A DNA stretch of 64,000 nucleotides from Rhodocaloribacter sp964552015. GTDB taxonomy: Bacteria; Bacteroidota; Rhodothermia; Rhodothermales; ISCAR-4553. Numbering within the stretch: position 1 is the first letter of the stretch; every line of letters starts with the position of its first letter. A program made the translations under genes and the position numbers. A model generated the notes under the pieces. That model made no database searches. It had not been told where the DNA came from and saw only the letters and a list, made by a program, of their open reading frames with translations. Location: contig CAZKFR010000004.1 of assembly GCA_964552015.1 (NCBI GenBank), positions 39,251 through 103,250 of the forward strand. Reading direction: 5' to 3'. Positions 26,132 through 37,345 of the stretch are shown here, piece by piece.

Positions 26132-27943
26132 TCATCGTTCTACTTCTCCATTCGTCGAGGCGGCGGCCAGCGACTCGGCCTGCTCGACGAGCGCCTCGAT
26201 GGCCGAGAGGCCCTGGTGCCAGAAGCCGAGGTCGGTCAGGTCCACACCCAGGCGGCCGACGAGCCGGTGCGGCCAGTCCGAGCCGCCGGCTTCGAGGAGC
26301 CCGATGTACTTGTCCGCGAACGCCGGCCCTTCCTCCTGATACCGCGCATAGAGCGCCAGCACCAGCAACTCGCCGAAAGCATAGGCATAGACGTACCCCG
26401 GCGTGTGGAGGAAGTGGGGGATGTAGCTCCACCAGAAGCGGTAGTGGTCGCCCAGCGTGACGCTCCCCTGGAACATGGCGCGTTGCGTGTCCATCCAGGC
26501 TTCGCAGAACCATTCGGGCGGCAGCTCGCCCTCGGTGCGGCGGGCGTTGTGCATCCGGTCCTCGAACCGGTTCATCGCCACCTGCCGGAAGACCGTGGCG
26601 ATGGTGTCGTCGATCTTGCCCACGAGCATCGCCAGGCGGTTGCGCGGGTCCTGCTCCTGCTTCATGAGCCGCTGGAAGACGAGCATCTCCCCAAAGACCG
26701 AGGCCGTCTCGGCGGTGGTCAGCGGCGTGTCGGCCTGGAGGACGCCTTGCTTCCGCGAGAGGTACTGGTGCACCCCGTGCCCGAGTTCGTGGGCCAGCGT
26801 CTGAACGTCCCGGATCTTGCCGGTGTAGTTCATCAGGATGTAGGGGTGGGCGCTGGGGACGGCCCCGTGGCTGAAGGCGCCGCCCCGCTTGTTCGGCGCC
26901 AGCGCCGCGTCGATCCACCGTTTCTCGAAGAACTGTTCGACGATCTCGCCCAGGCGCGGGTGGAAGTCGGCATAGGCGGCCTGCACCAGCGCACGGGCCG
27001 CGTCCCACTCGTACCGGGTATCGGCCTCGCCCACCGGGGCATACCGGTCGTAGTCGAACAGCTCGTCGAGGCCGAGGAGGCGACGCTTGAGCCTGTAGAA
27101 GCGCGCGACGAGGTCGTACCGGCCGGTGACGGCTTCGATGAGGGCCTGCACCATCTCATCGCTGACCTCGTTGTCCAGGTTGCGGGCGGCGAGCCAGTGC
27201 GGGAAGCGACGCAGGCGGTCGTCGGAGGCCTTATCGGCCAGGATGGTGTTGAAGATGAACGTGAGCGGGCGGATATGTGCCTCCAGCCCCTCGGTGAAGG
27301 CGAGCGCCGCCGCCCGCCGCACGTCGCGATCCGGCTCGTAGAGCTTCGCCAGCACCTCCTGCTGCGTCATGGCCCGCCCGTCGAGCGAAAAACGCATGGC
27401 CCCGAGCGTCTCGTCGAAGAACCGGTTCCACGCTCCTCGGCCGGTAATGGACTTCTCGGCGAGGATCTTCTCCTCGGGCTCGGAGAGCAGGTGCTGGCGG
27501 TGGAGCCGTTCGAGCTCCAGGTAGTGGCGGTACTTCGCCAGGGCCGGGTCGGCCAGCAGGGCCTCTGCACGGGCGTCGTCCACGGCCGCCCATTCGAGGC
27601 GGAAGAAGATGAGCCGCTGTGCGAGGCGCGTATACGTTTCCCGCACCTTTTGCAGAAGCGCCCCGCGGGCGGGGTCGCCGGTGTCGGTGGACCAGTACAG
27701 GTAGGCGTAGGTGTAGGCGCGGCCCAGGCGGTCGTGCAGCCCCTCGTAGGCAGCCAGCGCCTCGGCCAGCCCATCCGCCTCCAGCGTGGCGACCCGGCCC
27801 CGGTAGGCCTGTTCGAACGCTTCGACCTCCCGGTCCGCCGTCTCCAGGTCCCTATCCAGGGCGTCGTGATCCGGGTACAGGTCCGAGAGATCCCAGTGTA
27901 CCGTCTCCGCACCCGTAACAGGCTGTTCCGTCGTCTCAGGCAT
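26132..27943 (-). CDS. pepF: M3 family oligoendopeptidase (PepF-like)
   Basis: 603-residue M3 metallopeptidase. It opens with the typical WDLSDLYPDHDAL, followed by a helical N-terminal domain. The zinc motif is LAHELGHGVH (HELGH about 385-389), with the downstream glutamate ligand in AETASVFGEML. PepF enzymes cut peptides of roughly 7-17 residues in the cytoplasm. No signal peptide. Upstream of the lipid-anchored TonB-domain gene. Confidence 0.94.
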   Translation of the reverse strand: MPETTEQPVTGAETVHWDLSDLYPDHDALDRDLETADREVEAFEQAYRGRVATLEADGLAEALAAYEGLHDRLGRAYTYAYLYWSTDTGDPARGALLQKVRETYTRLAQRLIFFRLEWAAVDDARAEALLADPALAKYRHYLELERLHRQHLLSEPEEKILAEKSITGRGAWNRFFDETLGAMRFSLDGRAMTQQEVLAKLYEPDRDVRRAAALAFTEGLEAHIRPLTFIFNTILADKASDDRLRRFPHWLAARNLDNEVSDEMVQALIEAVTGRYDLVARFYRLKRRLLGLDELFDYDRYAPVGEADTRYEWDAARALVQAAYADFHPRLGEIVEQFFEKRWIDAALAPNKRGGAFSHGAVPSAHPYILMNYTGKIRDVQTLAHELGHGVHQYLSRKQGVLQADTPLTTAETASVFGEMLVFQRLMKQEQDPRNRLAMLVGKIDDTIATVFRQVAMNRFEDRMHNARRTEGELPPEWFCEAWMDTQRAMFQGSVTLGDHYRFWWSYIPHFLHTPGYVYAYAFGELLVLALYARYQEEGPAFADKYIGLLEAGGSDWPHRLVGRLGVDLTDLGFWHQGLSAIEALVEQAESLAAASTNGEVER

Positions 27944-28091
27944 CGTCGCAGTCTCCAGATTGCTGGTTCAGATTGATTTTTCGTCGGGATGAAACGCTGG
28001 CATGTCTGGTGAAACCAACCGGGGCGTCATTTGTTGTCGTCCCTCGTCGACGATGACGCCCCTACCATGTGTACCGTCCAACCACCTACTC

Positions 28092-28502
28092 ATGCCGGGA
28101 CGTATGCCGATCAACAAGCTACGAAACGCCTTGAAAAAAGCCCTCACCCCGCCCGACGATCCCCTGACCCCGCTGGAGCGGGAAGAAGAACTCGAGGCGG
28201 TGCTCGATCGTTCGCACACCGAGCCCGTCGTGCTCTTCAAACACAGCCTCACGTGCGGCATCAGTTCAATGGCTCGCCGCGAGGTGCTGAAGCTAGCGCA
28301 GGAGCATGACGTGCCGGTCTACGAGGTCGTGGTCCAGCGTGCCCGTCCCCTCTCGAACCGGATTGCCGAGCGATTCGCCATCCGGCACGAATCGCCCCAG
28401 GTTCTTGTTTTCCGTGATGGGCAGCCCGTGTTCCACACCTCGCACGGCGCCATCCAGACAGAACGCCTCGTGGGCGTGCTCTCCACCCCCACCTCCTCCT
28501 GA
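28092..28502 (+). CDS. ytxJ: bacillithiol-system redox-active protein YtxJ
   Basis: 136 residues from the ATG at 28092 (28104 is also possible). Thioredoxin-fold, monothiol type, with FKHSLTCGISSMARREV where one cysteine follows KHSLT; the rest follows YtxJ: YEVVVQRARPLSNRIAERF, ESPQVLVFRDGQPVFHTSHG. YtxJ is thought to reduce bacillithiol-protein mixed disulfides, so this implies bacillithiol as the low-molecular-weight thiol. It is separated by four bases from the TlpA gene and likely forms an operon with it. Confidence 0.88.
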   Translation: MPGRMPINKLRNALKKALTPPDDPLTPLEREEELEAVLDRSHTEPVVLFKHSLTCGISSMARREVLKLAQEHDVPVYEVVVQRARPLSNRIAERFAIRHESPQVLVFRDGQPVFHTSHGAIQTERLVGVLSTPTSS

Positions 28503-28506
28503 AGCC

Positions 28507-29082
28507 ATGTTGAAACCGATCCTGCTCTCGGCGCTGGTAAGTCTCACCTTCCTGGTATCGGGCTGCACCCGGCACGAACAAGACGCCGGACACCCGGAGG
28601 AAGCGACGTTGCCCGCCGCGGAAACCGAGGCACCCGAGAAAGCCCCATCGTACCTCGGCCAGACGGCGCCCGACTTCACCCTGCCCACGCTCGACGGCCA
28701 GACCTTTCGCCTCGCCGACCACCGTGGCAAGGTGGTGCTCCTCAATTTCTGGGCGACGTGGTGCGGCCCCTGCGTCATCGAGACGCCGGAACTGGTGGCG
28801 CTCTACAACGACCTGAAGGACCGCGGCCTCGTCGTCGTCGGCATCTCGCTCGACGAAGAGGGCTTCGAGGTGGTGAAGCCCTTCGCCGAGGAGTTCAACG
28901 TCACCTACCCGATGGTGGTAGACGACGGGGCCGTGGCCGAGGCTTACGGAGGCATCTACGGCCTGCCCACCACATTCGTCCTCGACAAAGAAGGGCGCAT
29001 CCAGCAGCGCTTCATCGGCATCTTCCCCACCGAGGAGATGCGTCCGAAGCTCGAGGAGATGCTCGCGAAGGGGGCGAGCTGA
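28507..29082 (+). CDS. TlpA-like thioredoxin lipoprotein
   Basis: 191 residues. Lipoprotein signal ending LTFLVSGC, a charged linker rich in Glu/Ala/Pro, and a TlpA/ResA domain: APDFTLPTLDGQTFRL, LNFWATWCGPC with the CxxC pair, ISLDEEGFEVVKPF, and the cis-proline segment YGLPTTFVLDKEG. It would reduce disulfides on the outer side of the membrane, for example in cytochrome c maturation. It follows ytxJ by four bases and is followed by a rho-independent terminator at 29114. Confidence 0.92.
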   Translation: MLKPILLSALVSLTFLVSGCTRHEQDAGHPEEATLPAAETEAPEKAPSYLGQTAPDFTLPTLDGQTFRLADHRGKVVLLNFWATWCGPCVIETPELVALYNDLKDRGLVVVGISLDEEGFEVVKPFAEEFNVTYPMVVDDGAVAEAYGGIYGLPTTFVLDKEGRIQQRFIGIFPTEEMRPKLEEMLAKGAS

Positions 29083-29113
29083 GCCGGCGAGCCGGGTATC
29101 ACGACACAACGAA

Positions 29114-29150
29114 GCGCGGGGCCGCCGGTGAAGCCGCCCCGCGCCTTTTT
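29114..29150 (+). terminator. rho-independent terminator after ytxJ-tlpA
   Basis: GCGCGGGG (29114-29121) pairs with CCCCGCGC (29137-29144), extended by a GCC/GGC inner stem, and is followed by CTTTTT. It lies 31 bases after the tlpA stop. Confidence 0.85.
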
Positions 29151-29276
29151 ATGTCTGTCCACCGGACCCAAGAGCGGTCATGACCCCCATCCTCCCTTCG
29201 GGGTACTTCTCCCTGTGCAGCCTTCGGCCAGGGGGAAGGGCCTGTGGCGTCACCGATGCGGCTATGAGGTAACCGG

Positions 29277-29337
29277 GTAGCCGCGGGCTTCAGCCCGGGC
29301 GTGCAGGGAGGGGCGCACCTAAAGGGTGCGGCTACAT
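29277..29337. repeat. REP/BIME-like imperfect palindromic element, copy 2
   Basis: Inverted copy of the element at 16741. It reads GTAGCCGCGGGCTTCAGCCC at the left and GCACCTAAAGGGTGCGGCTA at the right; in reverse complement this matches the two-unit layout of copy 1, with the hairpin loop TAAA replaced by TGAA and a different spacer. Two dispersed copies with conserved stems point to a REP family rather than chance. Confidence 0.8.
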
Positions 29338-29391
29338 CGCTACGGGCAACGACGCTTCAAGAACTATGAACCGTGCAAAGAGTCCACCGGG

Positions 29392-30582
29392 TCAGACCCG
29401 TTCGAGGGCGATGGCCGTGCCGCCGCCGGTGCCGTGGCAGATAGCGGCCAGCCCGGCGGCTTTGTCGTGCGTGTGGAGGGCGTGGACGAGCGTGGTGGTG
29501 ATGCGCGCCCCCGTGCAGCCGATGGGGTGGCCCAGGGCGATGGCCCCCCCGTGCACGTTCAGCTTCTCGTAGGGCACGCCGAGCATCCGGTGGAACAGGA
29601 TGCTGTTGAGGGCAAACGCCTCGTTGTTCTCGAACAGGTCGAAGTCGTCCACCGTGCGGCCGAGACGGTCGAGCAGCTTGCGGACGGCCGGGACCGGTGC
29701 TTCGGGGAAACGCCAGGGTTCGCCGGCGGCCCAGGCACCGCCCAGGATGCGGGCCAGCGGCCGGAGGCCGAGGCGCTCGACGGCCGCCGCCGAGGCCACC
29801 ACCAGCGCCGCGGCGCCGTCGCTGATCTGGCTGCTGTTCCCCGCCGTGAGTACCCCGTCTTTCTTGAAGGCCGGCCGCAGCGCCGCCAGCGACGCGGCGG
29901 TCGTATCCGGACGGATGCCTTCGTCGGCGTCGAGCGTCTTCTCCTCCCGCCGATCCCGGTACGTGATGGGCACGATCTCATCGCGGAACCGCCCCTGGGA
30001 CGTGGCCTCGGCGGCGCGGCGGTGCGACATCAGCGCGATCTCGTCGAGCGCCTCCCGTGTGATGCCGTGCTCGGCGGCCAGCCGCTCGGTCTGATCGCCC
30101 ATCGCCTCGCCGCTCATCGGGTCGCTCAGCCCGTCACGAAAGAGGATGTCGATCAGCCCCTCGGCCGGCCCCATCGAGTACTTGTACCCCCAGCGGGCCT
30201 TCGACGAGAGGTAGTACCCCGCCCCGGACATCGACTCGGTGCCGCCGGCCAGGATGACGTCGGCCTCGCCCGCCTTGATCAGCGCCGCCGCGTTCATCAC
30301 GCTCATCATGCCCGAGGAGCATACCATGTCCAGCGCGATGCCATCCACCTCCTTGGGGATGCCGGCCTTGAAGGCGGCCTGCCGGGGGATGAGCTGCCCC
30401 TGCCCGGCCCGGAGGATGTTGCCGAAGACGTACAGGTCGAGGTCCTTCCCCTCGATGCCGGCGCGCTCAAGCGCCGCCCCCATGACGTGCGCCGCCAGGT
30501 CGACGGGCGTGTGGTCCTTGAGCGCCCCGCCGAACCGGCCGATGGGCGTGCGTACCGCGGAGAGGATATAGACGTCTTGCAT
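29392..30582 (-). CDS. acetyl-CoA C-acetyltransferase (thiolase)
   Basis: 396 residues. The acylated cysteine is Cys88 in LDMVCSSGMM; the histidine is in IALGHPIGCTGAR and the second cysteine in ICHGTGGG (the usual CxGGG block has His-Gly-Thr here). The start MQDVYILSAVRTPIGRFGG is the family standard. It interconverts two acetyl-CoA and acetoacetyl-CoA, feeding mevalonate synthesis or working in beta-oxidation. It stands alone, without 3-hydroxyacyl-CoA dehydrogenase neighbours. Confidence 0.93.
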   Translation of the reverse strand: MQDVYILSAVRTPIGRFGGALKDHTPVDLAAHVMGAALERAGIEGKDLDLYVFGNILRAGQGQLIPRQAAFKAGIPKEVDGIALDMVCSSGMMSVMNAAALIKAGEADVILAGGTESMSGAGYYLSSKARWGYKYSMGPAEGLIDILFRDGLSDPMSGEAMGDQTERLAAEHGITREALDEIALMSHRRAAEATSQGRFRDEIVPITYRDRREEKTLDADEGIRPDTTAASLAALRPAFKKDGVLTAGNSSQISDGAAALVVASAAAVERLGLRPLARILGGAWAAGEPWRFPEAPVPAVRKLLDRLGRTVDDFDLFENNEAFALNSILFHRMLGVPYEKLNVHGGAIALGHPIGCTGARITTTLVHALHTHDKAAGLAAICHGTGGGTAIALERV

Positions 30583-30772
30583 GGTGCTCTTGCCTGGGTT
30601 GATCGGATGAACGAGAGCCGGGCCGGAAGCGCTTCTCGGCCGCGCGCCCGGCCGACCTCGGAAGATAACGCCGGGAGCCGGGACGGGTTTTGGGGCGGCG
30701 GGGTCTTCACGGCGCTTTGACGAACCCGTCCCCTGCTGGCCGGTACGGAGCCTCGAACCAGCCTGAAGAGTC

Positions 30773-31810
30773 ATGGACTCCATTACCCAAGTTGCCCTTG
30801 GCGCCGCCGTCGGAGAGGCCACCCTGGGCAAGAAGCTCGGCAACCGGGCCCTCCTCTGGGGCGGCGCGCTGGGCACCCTGCCGGACCTCGACGTGCTCGT
30901 CAACCCGTTTGTCTCCGAGATGCAGGCGCTGGCCCTGCACCGGGGGCTCACGCACTCGCTCTTCTTCAGCGTTGCCGCCGCGCCGCTGCTGGGGCTGCTC
31001 GTGGCGCACGTCCACCGGCGACGCTCCCTGAGCCGCCTGGCCGCCACCCGCTTCGCTTTTCTGGCCCTGCTCACCCACATCCTGCTCGACGGCTTCACCA
31101 CCTACCCGACCCAGTTCTTCCAGCCTTTCAGCAACGCCACCGTCAGCCTCAGCACCATCTTTATCATCGACCCGCTCTACACCCTGCCCCTGGTCGCCGC
31201 GCTCCTCCTGCTCGTCCGCCGTGACCGGCGCGATCCCCGGCGGCGTCGGGCCGTCGCATGGGGGCTGGGCCTGAGCACCCTCTACCTGCTGTTCACCTTC
31301 GCCAACAAGCAGTACGTCTCGGCCGTCTTCGAGCGGGCCCTGACGGCCAGGGGGCTGTCCTTCGAACGCCTCCACACCGCCCCGACACCCTTCAACAACC
31401 TGCTCTGGTTCGCCCTGGCCGACGACGGGGAGGGCTACCATGTGGGCCTGTATTCGCTCCTCGACGACGGCCCGCCCGACGCTTTCCTCAGGGTGGAGAA
31501 GAACCACAAGGCCCTCCTGCCTTACCGGGACCAGCCTCCCGTCGAACGGCTCCTCTGGTTCTCGGACGGCTTCTATGCCGTGACGCAGGACGGCCCGGAT
31601 CTGATCTTCAACGACCTCCGCTACGGGCGCACCGACCTTTGGATGGGCCCGGGCGGCGACTATGTCTTCCAGTTCGTGCTCGAGCGGGACCCGCACGATC
31701 CCTCCCGGATCGTCGGTTTCCACCAGCGCCCCCCGGCCTTCTCGCTAGACGGCGCCTTCTGGCAGCGGTTCTTCCGCCGTATCCTGGGCGAGCGGGACGT
31801 ACGGCCGTGA
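30773..31810 (+). CDS. membrane-bound metal-dependent hydrolase, YdjM/DUF457 family
   Basis: 345 residues. The first half is the YdjM-type membrane domain: MDSITQVALGAAVGEA, GGALGTLPDLDVLVNPF, HRGLTHSLFF and LTHILLDGFTTY, with the conserved His and Asp residues of a putative metal site. The second half is a soluble extension of about 140 residues outside the common family length, of unknown role. Three or four membrane helices are predicted in the first half. Convergent with cinA, six bases apart. Confidence 0.88.
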   Translation: MDSITQVALGAAVGEATLGKKLGNRALLWGGALGTLPDLDVLVNPFVSEMQALALHRGLTHSLFFSVAAAPLLGLLVAHVHRRRSLSRLAATRFAFLALLTHILLDGFTTYPTQFFQPFSNATVSLSTIFIIDPLYTLPLVAALLLLVRRDRRDPRRRRAVAWGLGLSTLYLLFTFANKQYVSAVFERALTARGLSFERLHTAPTPFNNLLWFALADDGEGYHVGLYSLLDDGPPDAFLRVEKNHKALLPYRDQPPVERLLWFSDGFYAVTQDGPDLIFNDLRYGRTDLWMGPGGDYVFQFVLERDPHDPSRIVGFHQRPPAFSLDGAFWQRFFRRILGERDVRP

Positions 31811-31816
31811 CGCCTC

Positions 31817-33087
<1,271 letters not shown>

Positions 33088-33091
<4 letters not shown>

Positions 33092-33771
33092 CGTCCTGCT
33101 CGCCATCGTTCGGACCAGCCTACCGGGTCTTTCCGCCAGGCTTCCAGCACCGCCACCGCCTCCGGGGAGAGGGCCCCCTGTTCACGGGCCACCTCCAGGA
33201 GCGTGGTAAAGTCCGTCAGCGTGAAGAGCGGCACCCCGGCCTCGGCGAAGGCGGCTTCGGCGGCCGGGAGGCCGTACGAGAAGATGGCGAGCACCGCCTG
33301 CACCTCGGCCCCGTGCTCCCGCAGGGCCTGCACCACCGCTACCGACGACATCCCCGTGGAGACCAGGTCTTCGATGACCACGACCGGCTGCCCGGCTTCC
33401 ACCCGTCCTTCCACCTGGTTGCCACGCCCGTGCGCTTTGGGCTTCGATCGCACGTAGGCCATCGGCAGGTCCAGCCGGTCGGCCAGCCACGCCGCGTGGG
33501 GGATGCCGGCCGTGGCGGTTCCGACGATGACGTCCGGGTGGAGGTGCTGCGCCCTGATCCGAGCCGTGAAGCCCTCCGTCAGGCGGCGACGCACGGCCGG
33601 ATAGGCCATCGTCAGCCGGTTGTCGCAGTAGATGGGCGATCGCAGGCCCGAAGCCCAGGTGAACGGCGCCTCGGGCGAGAGCGCCACCGCCCCGATGCCG
33701 AGCAGGTCGCCGGCCGTACGCCGCGCCAGATCGTCCCGGGTCATCCTCTCGTCGGTCGTATGCATGTCCAT
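33088..33771 (-). CDS. pyrE: orotate phosphoribosyltransferase
   Basis: 227 residues. The PRPP-binding motif is VVVIEDLVSTGMSS; other family pieces are FTWASGLRSPIYCDNR, VGTATAGIPHAAWLAD and MAYVRSKPKAHGRGNQVEG. It transfers phosphoribose to orotate to form OMP in pyrimidine synthesis. The ATG at 33771 shares one base with the stop of pgsA (TGATG) and its own stop overlaps cinA, so the three genes form a tight operon. Confidence 0.94.
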
Positions 33772-34364
33772 CAGATCGAAGTCCCTTCTCGATCCGGCCT
33801 TACGAGCGCCTGGCGCACGTAAGGCCATCCGGTGAAGACCGTGATGACCACCACGGCCAGGAACAGCCCGTACAGGACGGGCGAAGCCAGGATCGTACGT
33901 CCGACGTCGCCCGGAGCCCCCTGCATCTCGGCGAAAACCATCACCAGCAGGATGCCGATCAGAAACACCAGCTGGGCCGTCGTCTTCAGCTTGGCGATAG
34001 GCAGAGTTCGCAGCGACGTCCCCCGCGCTTCCGCCCATGTGCGCAGGCCGGTTACCAGCAGGTCCCGCACGGCGATGAGCGCCACCCCCCACCACGTCAC
34101 CACGTCGGGAAGCCGGACGGCCAGCACCACGAACGCCCCCAGCACCAGCACCTTGTCGGCCAGCGGATCAAGGAACTGCCCCAGGCGCGACCCGACCTGA
34201 AAATGCCGCGCCAGCTTGCCGTCGAGGTAGTCGGAGATGGCCGCCAGGACGAACAGGATGAACGCCCAGACGGTCCCCCAGAGCGTACCCGTCATCAACA
34301 GCACCAGCAGCACCGGCGTGATGAGGATACGGATGATGGTCAGGGTGTTGGGGACGTACTTCAT
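33771..34364 (-). CDS. pgsA: CDP-diacylglycerol--glycerol-3-phosphate 3-phosphatidyltransferase
   Basis: 197 residues, five or so membrane segments. The CDP-alcohol phosphotransferase signature is complete: SDYLDGKLARH followed by GSRLGQFLDPLADK. The start MKYVPNTLTIIRI (ATG at 34364) is typical for PgsA. It makes phosphatidylglycerol phosphate, the first committed step to phosphatidylglycerol and cardiolipin. First gene of the pgsA-pyrE-cinA operon, divergent from dnaK. Confidence 0.93.
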   Translation of the reverse strand: MKYVPNTLTIIRILITPVLLVLLMTGTLWGTVWAFILFVLAAISDYLDGKLARHFQVGSRLGQFLDPLADKVLVLGAFVVLAVRLPDVVTWWGVALIAVRDLLVTGLRTWAEARGTSLRTLPIAKLKTTAQLVFLIGILLVMVFAEMQGAPGDVGRTILASPVLYGLFLAVVVITVFTGWPYVRQALVRPDREGTSI

Positions 34365-34700
34365 GACAGCGCGTGGACCACACAGACTGCACAATATAGC
34401 AACGGCCAGCCGGAAGATACGCCACGCCGGCCCTCGCCTTCGCCGAGACGTCTCCCCGTGCCTGTAATCTTTTCAGAATTTCGCCGTGCCGTCCGGCCGT
34501 TCTGACGTACCCGCCGGACCGCCTCCACCGGAAGGAGCCTCGCGGCTGTCAATGTGGCGGGACATCCGGAAGCGGCACCGTTCTTGATGAACACAAAGGC
34601 CGGACATGGGGCGTGTCCCGTCAGGGACGGCCCTCCGTTCCCGACGAGGGGGCCATCCAGTTTCCTTTTGACAACAACCGAAAACGAACGAGACGGCATT
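34365..34700. other. intergenic region between pgsA and dnaK
   Basis: 336 bases separating two divergent genes, so both promoters should lie here. I see TTTTGACAACAACC at 34666-34679, a possible -35/-33 region for dnaK, and a small hairpin GTCCCGTCAGGGAC near 34615. There is no CIRCE inverted repeat, so HrcA control of dnaK is not supported by the sequence. Confidence 0.55.
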
Positions 34701-36608
<1,908 letters not shown>

Positions 36609-36639
36609 GGCCCGGTCGGCCCGGCTTCCCGATAGATGC

Positions 36640-36677
36640 GACCCCGATCACGCCCGGCGTGGTCGGGGTCTTTTTTT
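36640..36677 (+). terminator. rho-independent terminator after dnaK
   Basis: GACCCCGATCACG (36640-36652) pairs with CGTGGTCGGGGTC (36658-36670), one G-T wobble, followed by seven T. It lies about 30 bases past the dnaK stop. Confidence 0.92.
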
Positions 36678-36707
36678 GCCTCGCCGGCCGCTTCCACAGG
36701 ACCCGCC

Positions 36708-37319
36708 CTACGGCTTCACGAACTTGATCAGACAGCCGTACGGGTCGGTGCGGGTTACGGGGGGCGCCGTGCCCTGCCGGAGCGCCGTCAGCACCTCGGC
36801 CAGATAGGGCTGTTCGACCTCGTCCTCGGAGCGGGGGTTGTCGTCGATGGCGCCGGTGTAGACGAGCCGGCCCGTGGCATCGAAGACGAACACCTCGGGG
36901 GTACGCCGGGCACCGAAGGCACGTGCGAGGGCCGAACGGCCATCCCGGACATAATGAACGTTGGGCCGCTCGGGTGGAGCGGCGCGTCGGGCCGCCTCGG
37001 TGGCCTCGTGAGGGAAGGCCTCGGCGTCGTTGGCGTTCACGAAGACGAAGACGACGCCGTGCCCCTCCTCGGCCCGGGCCAGCCGTTCCAGCCGGTCCCG
37101 GTAGGCGCGGGTCCAGGGGCACGTGTTGCTCCAGAAGAGCACGACCGTGGCCCGCTCGCCCCGGAGCGCCGACAACGTGACGGACCGTCCGCCCCGGTCC
37201 TGAAGCGGCAGATCACTCCCCGGCATCGGGTCGCCGGGTCCGAGGCCCGGTTCCTGGGCAAGGACCCCGACCGGGACCACCAGCAGCAGGCCTGTCAGGA
37301 ACAGTGCGATGCGTACCAT
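36708..37319 (-). CDS. exported redoxin-domain protein
   Basis: 203 residues from the ATG at 37319, with a signal peptide ending near GVLAQEP. The thioredoxin-like domain has PLQDRGGRSVTLSALRG, VVLFWSNTCPWTRAYRD and the cis-Pro loop RRTPEVFVFDATGRL. The active site is CPWT rather than CxxC, as in peroxiredoxin-like redoxins; a second cysteine occurs near the end (DPYGCLIKF). Likely an outside thiol redox protein whose partner is unknown. It starts 26 bases after the M14 peptidase gene and is probably cotranscribed. Confidence 0.83.
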   Translation of the reverse strand: MVRIALFLTGLLLVVPVGVLAQEPGLGPGDPMPGSDLPLQDRGGRSVTLSALRGERATVVLFWSNTCPWTRAYRDRLERLARAEEGHGVVFVFVNANDAEAFPHEATEAARRAAPPERPNVHYVRDGRSALARAFGARRTPEVFVFDATGRLVYTGAIDDNPRSEDEVEQPYLAEVLTALRQGTAPPVTRTDPYGCLIKFVKP

Positions 37320-37345
37320 GGCGATCAGGATTGGACCGTGGTGGC

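Larger units (their letters stand above)
29083..29391. other. intergenic region between TlpA and thiolase genes
   Basis: 309 bases without a gene. It holds the terminator at 29114-29150 and the REP/BIME-like element at 29277-29337; the part between them is rich in short GGG/CCC inverted runs (for example CCCTTCGGGG and CCTTCGGCCAGGGGGAAGG), but I see no further defined feature. Confidence 0.7.

Noticed and set aside
26216..27976. 586-residue antisense frame over pepF
   Set aside because: Shadow of codon bias; the opposite strand holds a complete M3 peptidase with HELGH.
34365..34700. CIRCE element controlling dnaK
   Set aside because: The TTAGCACTC-N9-GAGTGCTAA inverted repeat is absent.
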